64,000 nucleotides of DNA from Nemophila menziesii (taxonomy: Eukaryota; Streptophyta; Magnoliopsida; Boraginales; Hydrophyllaceae), in NCBI GenBank assembly GCA_029959085.1, contig JARWIR010000007.1, forward strand, positions 43,141,137-43,205,136. The letters run 5' to 3'. This document shows positions 61,068 to 64,000 of this stretch, in pieces. Within the stretch, counting starts at the first letter, position 1; every line of letters begins with the position of its first letter. Made by a program: the position numbers and the translations under genes. The notes under the pieces are model-generated. The model did no database searches, was not told where the DNA came from, and saw only the letters and a program-made list of their open reading frames with translations.

Positions 61068-62535
61068 GGGTGAATTATATATAGGGTCTTAGGAGCACTA
61101 TTTTTTCTCTATAGAGTAGTGTCTTGAAAGTTGTTATTCTTAGGGACCTCAGTTTTGACAATAGTCTTTCCTACCCTTACTATCACTAAAAGACAAGAAG
61201 TGTGATGTCACTGTTTCTCTCTCCTTTACCTACCACTACCCACCTACCTCCGACCTCCAACCACCTACCACCGACCTCCGACCACCGACCTCTACCACCG
61301 ACCTCCGACCACCAGTCACTGGTCACCGGAAAAAACATAGAGTACTCTGAGAAAAACATAGAGTACTCCGAGAAAAACATAGAGTACTCCGAGAAAAACA
61401 TAGAGTACTCCGAGAATTTGCTGAGTACTCCGAGAATTAAAGGAATTTAACAAATACTCTAACGAATTAAATGAAAACTCTATAAAAAAGTCGGAGTACT
61501 CTAAAAAAAATTGGTGAGTATTTTAAGCAATTAGAGAGTAATTTAAAAAAACAATGAGCTACAATAAAAATAGTGAGTATTATTCAATTATTCAAAAAAT
61601 TGTATTATTACACAATAAAAAAAAATACAATCTGGTTTGACCAGATCTAGATCTGGTCAACCTACTAAAAAAAAGAAGAAGCTCAAAGCTTCTTCCCAAA
61701 TCGGCGCCACCACCACCATAACAAGACCACCACCATACCACAACCACAACCGCTGACGATGCAGAAGAAGAGCGAACGGCTTTGGTGGAGGTTCGAACAA
61801 ATCTCGCCGTGAGCAGTCGCAGTGAGCAGCGGTTCGAACGGCTTTGGTGGAGGTTCGAACAGATCTCGCCGTGAGCAGCTATGGCTTCGAACGGCTTCGT
61901 TGCTGCAAATCGGTGATGAAGCTTGGTTCGAACGGCTTTGATGGAGGTTCGAACAGATCTCGCCGTGTGCAGCCATGGCTTCGATCGGCTTCGTTGCTGC
62001 AAATTGGTGGTGTGCTTGAAGCTTCAGATCCCGAACCCTAGCAGCCATGGCGGAACCCTAGCAGCCATGGTGAAGCTTGAACGATGCAGAAGAAGAGCTC
62101 GCCGGAGGTGTTGGAGAAGAAGAGCTCGTGGTTGCTGTGGAGATGCAGTGGTGTTGCTGAAGAAGACCACGAACGGAGTCCATGGAGCTCGCCGTCTTCG
62201 CTGCTTCGTGCTTCGTGTTATGGTGGTGGTGCATATCGGTGGTGGTTGTGGCCATAGGTGGTGTCGGTGGTTGTTGAGAGGAGAGAGGAGAGAGGAGGTG
62301 AGAGAGGAGAGAGGAGGTGAGGTATTGATTTCTGATTTAGAACGGGAATGAAATTAGAAATGGAAATAATTAGTATATATAGGTATAGAAAAAACAAAAG
62401 AGGGGTAGTCTAGTAATTGGGGTTTTGGGGTTCATGTGTTAAAAAGTTGCTGAGGTCTTTAGTAAGAAGAGGCTCTAGGTGGGGGTGCTAACTCGAAGAG
62501 GGGGGTGTGGTCAAGACCCCTAGTGTCATTATCTC
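61068..62535. mobile_element. Mutator-like non-autonomous element, 1468 bp, gene-like interior with tandem units
   Basis: ATAAAATTA flanks it at 61059-61067 and 62536-62544 (9 bp). The ends are inverted: GGGTGAATTATATATAGGGT and (reversed) GAGATAATGACACTAGGGGT, each followed by CTT. Inside is a 21-bp tandem (AAAAACATAGAGTACTCCGAG, four copies plus decayed ones, about 61330-61435). After it come three tandem units built on AACGGCTTTGGTGGAGGTTC and AGATCTCGCCGTG (61770-62010), then GC-rich sequence to 62340. Frames are open on both strands, but no domain is recognised and no transposase is present. Confidence 0.75.
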
Positions 62536-62544
62536 ATAAAATTA

Positions 62545-63370
62545 TCATTTGGTTATGGTTAAAAACAGGAAAACTGTTTTAAAAACCAAAACCGAAGGAT
62601 GCGGTTATGGTTTTAAAAAGTGTAACTGATAGTTAAAACCATTCGGTTATGGTTTTTAATAAATGGTTATGGTTATGGTTTTTAATATTTTTACGAAAAA
62701 TCGAACTGCTGTCATCCCTAATTACACCTGCATTAATTGATCTACGACCACCAACTATCTCGCCCACCCTGGCTCTGCCCCACCCTTTTCTATTTTACTC
62801 TCTCAATATATATAAATTTATATATATATATATATATATATACTGAATAATTAGAATCATTTTTTATTTAAAGCTAAAAAGTGATAAATCTTAATAAATT
62901 AGAAATTATTTGAATAACTAATTGAGTTAGTTTAACTGGACAAAGTCTTATTTCTTCTTCTAACAGGTACATTGTTCGAATCGAGCCAAACTAACTTCGA
63001 TTTCAAAGTGGCTTTCTAATATATTAAAAAAATTGTATTTATATAATTAGGGTTTTAAACAATTCTAATGATACACTAAATTGATTTTTAATATATCTGA
63101 GAGTTACTTTGAATTCATATCTACTTTGATTTTAATAAGATTCAATCCCAAAAACTTTTGATCATTGTAAAGTACTTTAACCACTAAAACAACCATCGAT
63201 CTTACATCATATTTTTATTACGGTAAAATGGTTGAAATATTTATTATATACTTAACAAATTATAATTTAACCACTTACAAAAATCTTCTATATACACAAT
63301 AAAAGAATGTTATAAATTGATTCTCCTACATTATTTTTTATAATAATAATTTTAATATGATTAATGAATA
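62545..63370. other. intergenic stretch with a probable SINE family 2 copy at 62920-63030
   Basis: 62920-63030 has an A-box-like TTAGTTTAACTGG, a B-box-like TTGTTCGAATCGAGCC and the tail AAAGTGGCTTTCTAATATATT plus A-run, a diverged form of SINE family 2. 62545-62690 has repeated GGTTATGGTTTTTAA segments, and 62818-62842 a short (TA)n. No gene is seen. Confidence 0.5.
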
Positions 63371-64000
63371 AAAATTACAACAGACTTTACTGTCGAGCAC
63401 GACCAACATTTCGTTACTAATGGGGGTAGTTGGCCGGGCGAATAATAAATTTTATTTAATTTTTTTATGTAGGATCATATTGTGCGACAACTGGGATGTC
63501 GACATCCGTCAAAACCACGCCACAGTACTACATTATATGTCATTAGATACGACTTTTGTCGTCTTTAATAACCGTGCAGGTCGTCGCTAATGATAGCGAT
63601 TTATCATTTTCAACGACATGTTATTGCAAATGATTCGTCGTTAAAATTTTGTGGGGAAATATACCTATTAGAGACGTTTCGTAGAAAGTCGCCGGTATTG
63701 CTCAAGTGTCATTAGAGACAAAACATGTCATCACAAATGTTAACTATCAATACCGACAAACTTTTGTTGTCGGAAATGAGTTTGGTCATTAGAGACAACA
63801 TCTTTCGTCTCTAATGATTTGCGACGATATTTTTGTCTAAATTGATATATGTCGTTAGTGAGGACCTATGTCGTCTCTAATGTCAAGCTCATTTCGATGA
63901 CACAAAGTCGTCGGCAATGATATTTTTCTAAAGCAAATTTTTTAAATTTAATTTATATTTTATTTGCACATTTTAAATTTTATATTTCTTTTTAATAACA
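63371..64000. repeat. array of CATTAGAGACGAC-type motifs (probable CACTA subterminal region), runs off the window
   Basis: Forward (CATTAGAGACRA) and inverted (TCGTCTCTAATG) motifs recur at about 63665, 63711, 63788, 63806 and 63868, with diverged relatives (GTCGTTAGTGA, GTCGTCGGCAATG) between them. Such mixed-orientation short arrays are typical of CACTA element ends. No transposase or terminus lies within the window. Confidence 0.45.

Noticed and set aside
61592..62351. Overlapping frames of 120-142 codons on both strands
   Set aside because: They arise from GC-rich tandem units within the element at 61068-62535 and show no family signature.

Overview
This is nuclear DNA from a flowering plant, most likely a eudicot. 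The base composition is AT-rich, the coding regions are split by GT-AG introns, and the recognisable products are plant families: a chloroplast NifU scaffold, a plastid histidine-biosynthesis enzyme, an LRR receptor kinase, a YY1-type zinc-finger factor and a CR4-like kinase. Most of the remaining sequence is transposable-element debris, much of it nested. I see no rRNA, tRNA gene, CRISPR array or prokaryotic operon; every tRNA-like signal sits inside a SINE.

Host genes, left to right: (1) 1-528, minus, first exon of an At5g49945-like ER membrane protein (DUF1682/CCDC47 family), cut by the window edge and missed by simple ORF calling. (2) 13156-14130, plus, a complete four-exon NFU scaffold gene (231 aa); genes 1 and 2 match an Arabidopsis neighbour pair and are here about 12.6 kb apart because of TE insertions. 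(3) 19004-21975, plus, an LRR receptor kinase with an intact non-RD kinase but no visible signal peptide or LRR cap. (4) 23564-25815, minus, a complete ten-exon ATP phosphoribosyltransferase (392 aa). (5) 45993-47934, minus, a complete six-exon YY1-like factor with five C2H2 fingers (354 aa). (6) 57812-58879, minus, an intact single-exon 355-aa kinase.

Mobile elements: a nearly full-length LINE (26239-31543) sits in one copy of a 1.2-kb repeat whose other copy (36806-38007) keeps the empty site. Several 5'-truncated LINEs or RNase H tails occur (917-1382, 2939-4420, 7209-7509, 17240-17475, 52742-54477, 59860-60480). Four 1.25-1.47-kb Mutator-like elements with 8-9-bp target duplications carry GC-rich gene-like interiors (11396-12858, 35177-36429, 59579-60976, 61068-62535). 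There are also SINEs of two families, Stowaway and Tourist-like MITEs, a solo LTR nested inside a MITE, a fold-back MULE, a copia pol remnant, CACTA remnants and a MITE containing a 16-bp minisatellite.

The most unusual locus is 40.0-41.94 kb, where the amino half of a FAR1/MULE-type gene is joined out of frame to a recent copy of the last YY1 exon and its 3' flank. I found no convincing new biochemical system. The value of the window lies in this chimera, the empty-site/filled-site pairs and the non-autonomous MULE family.
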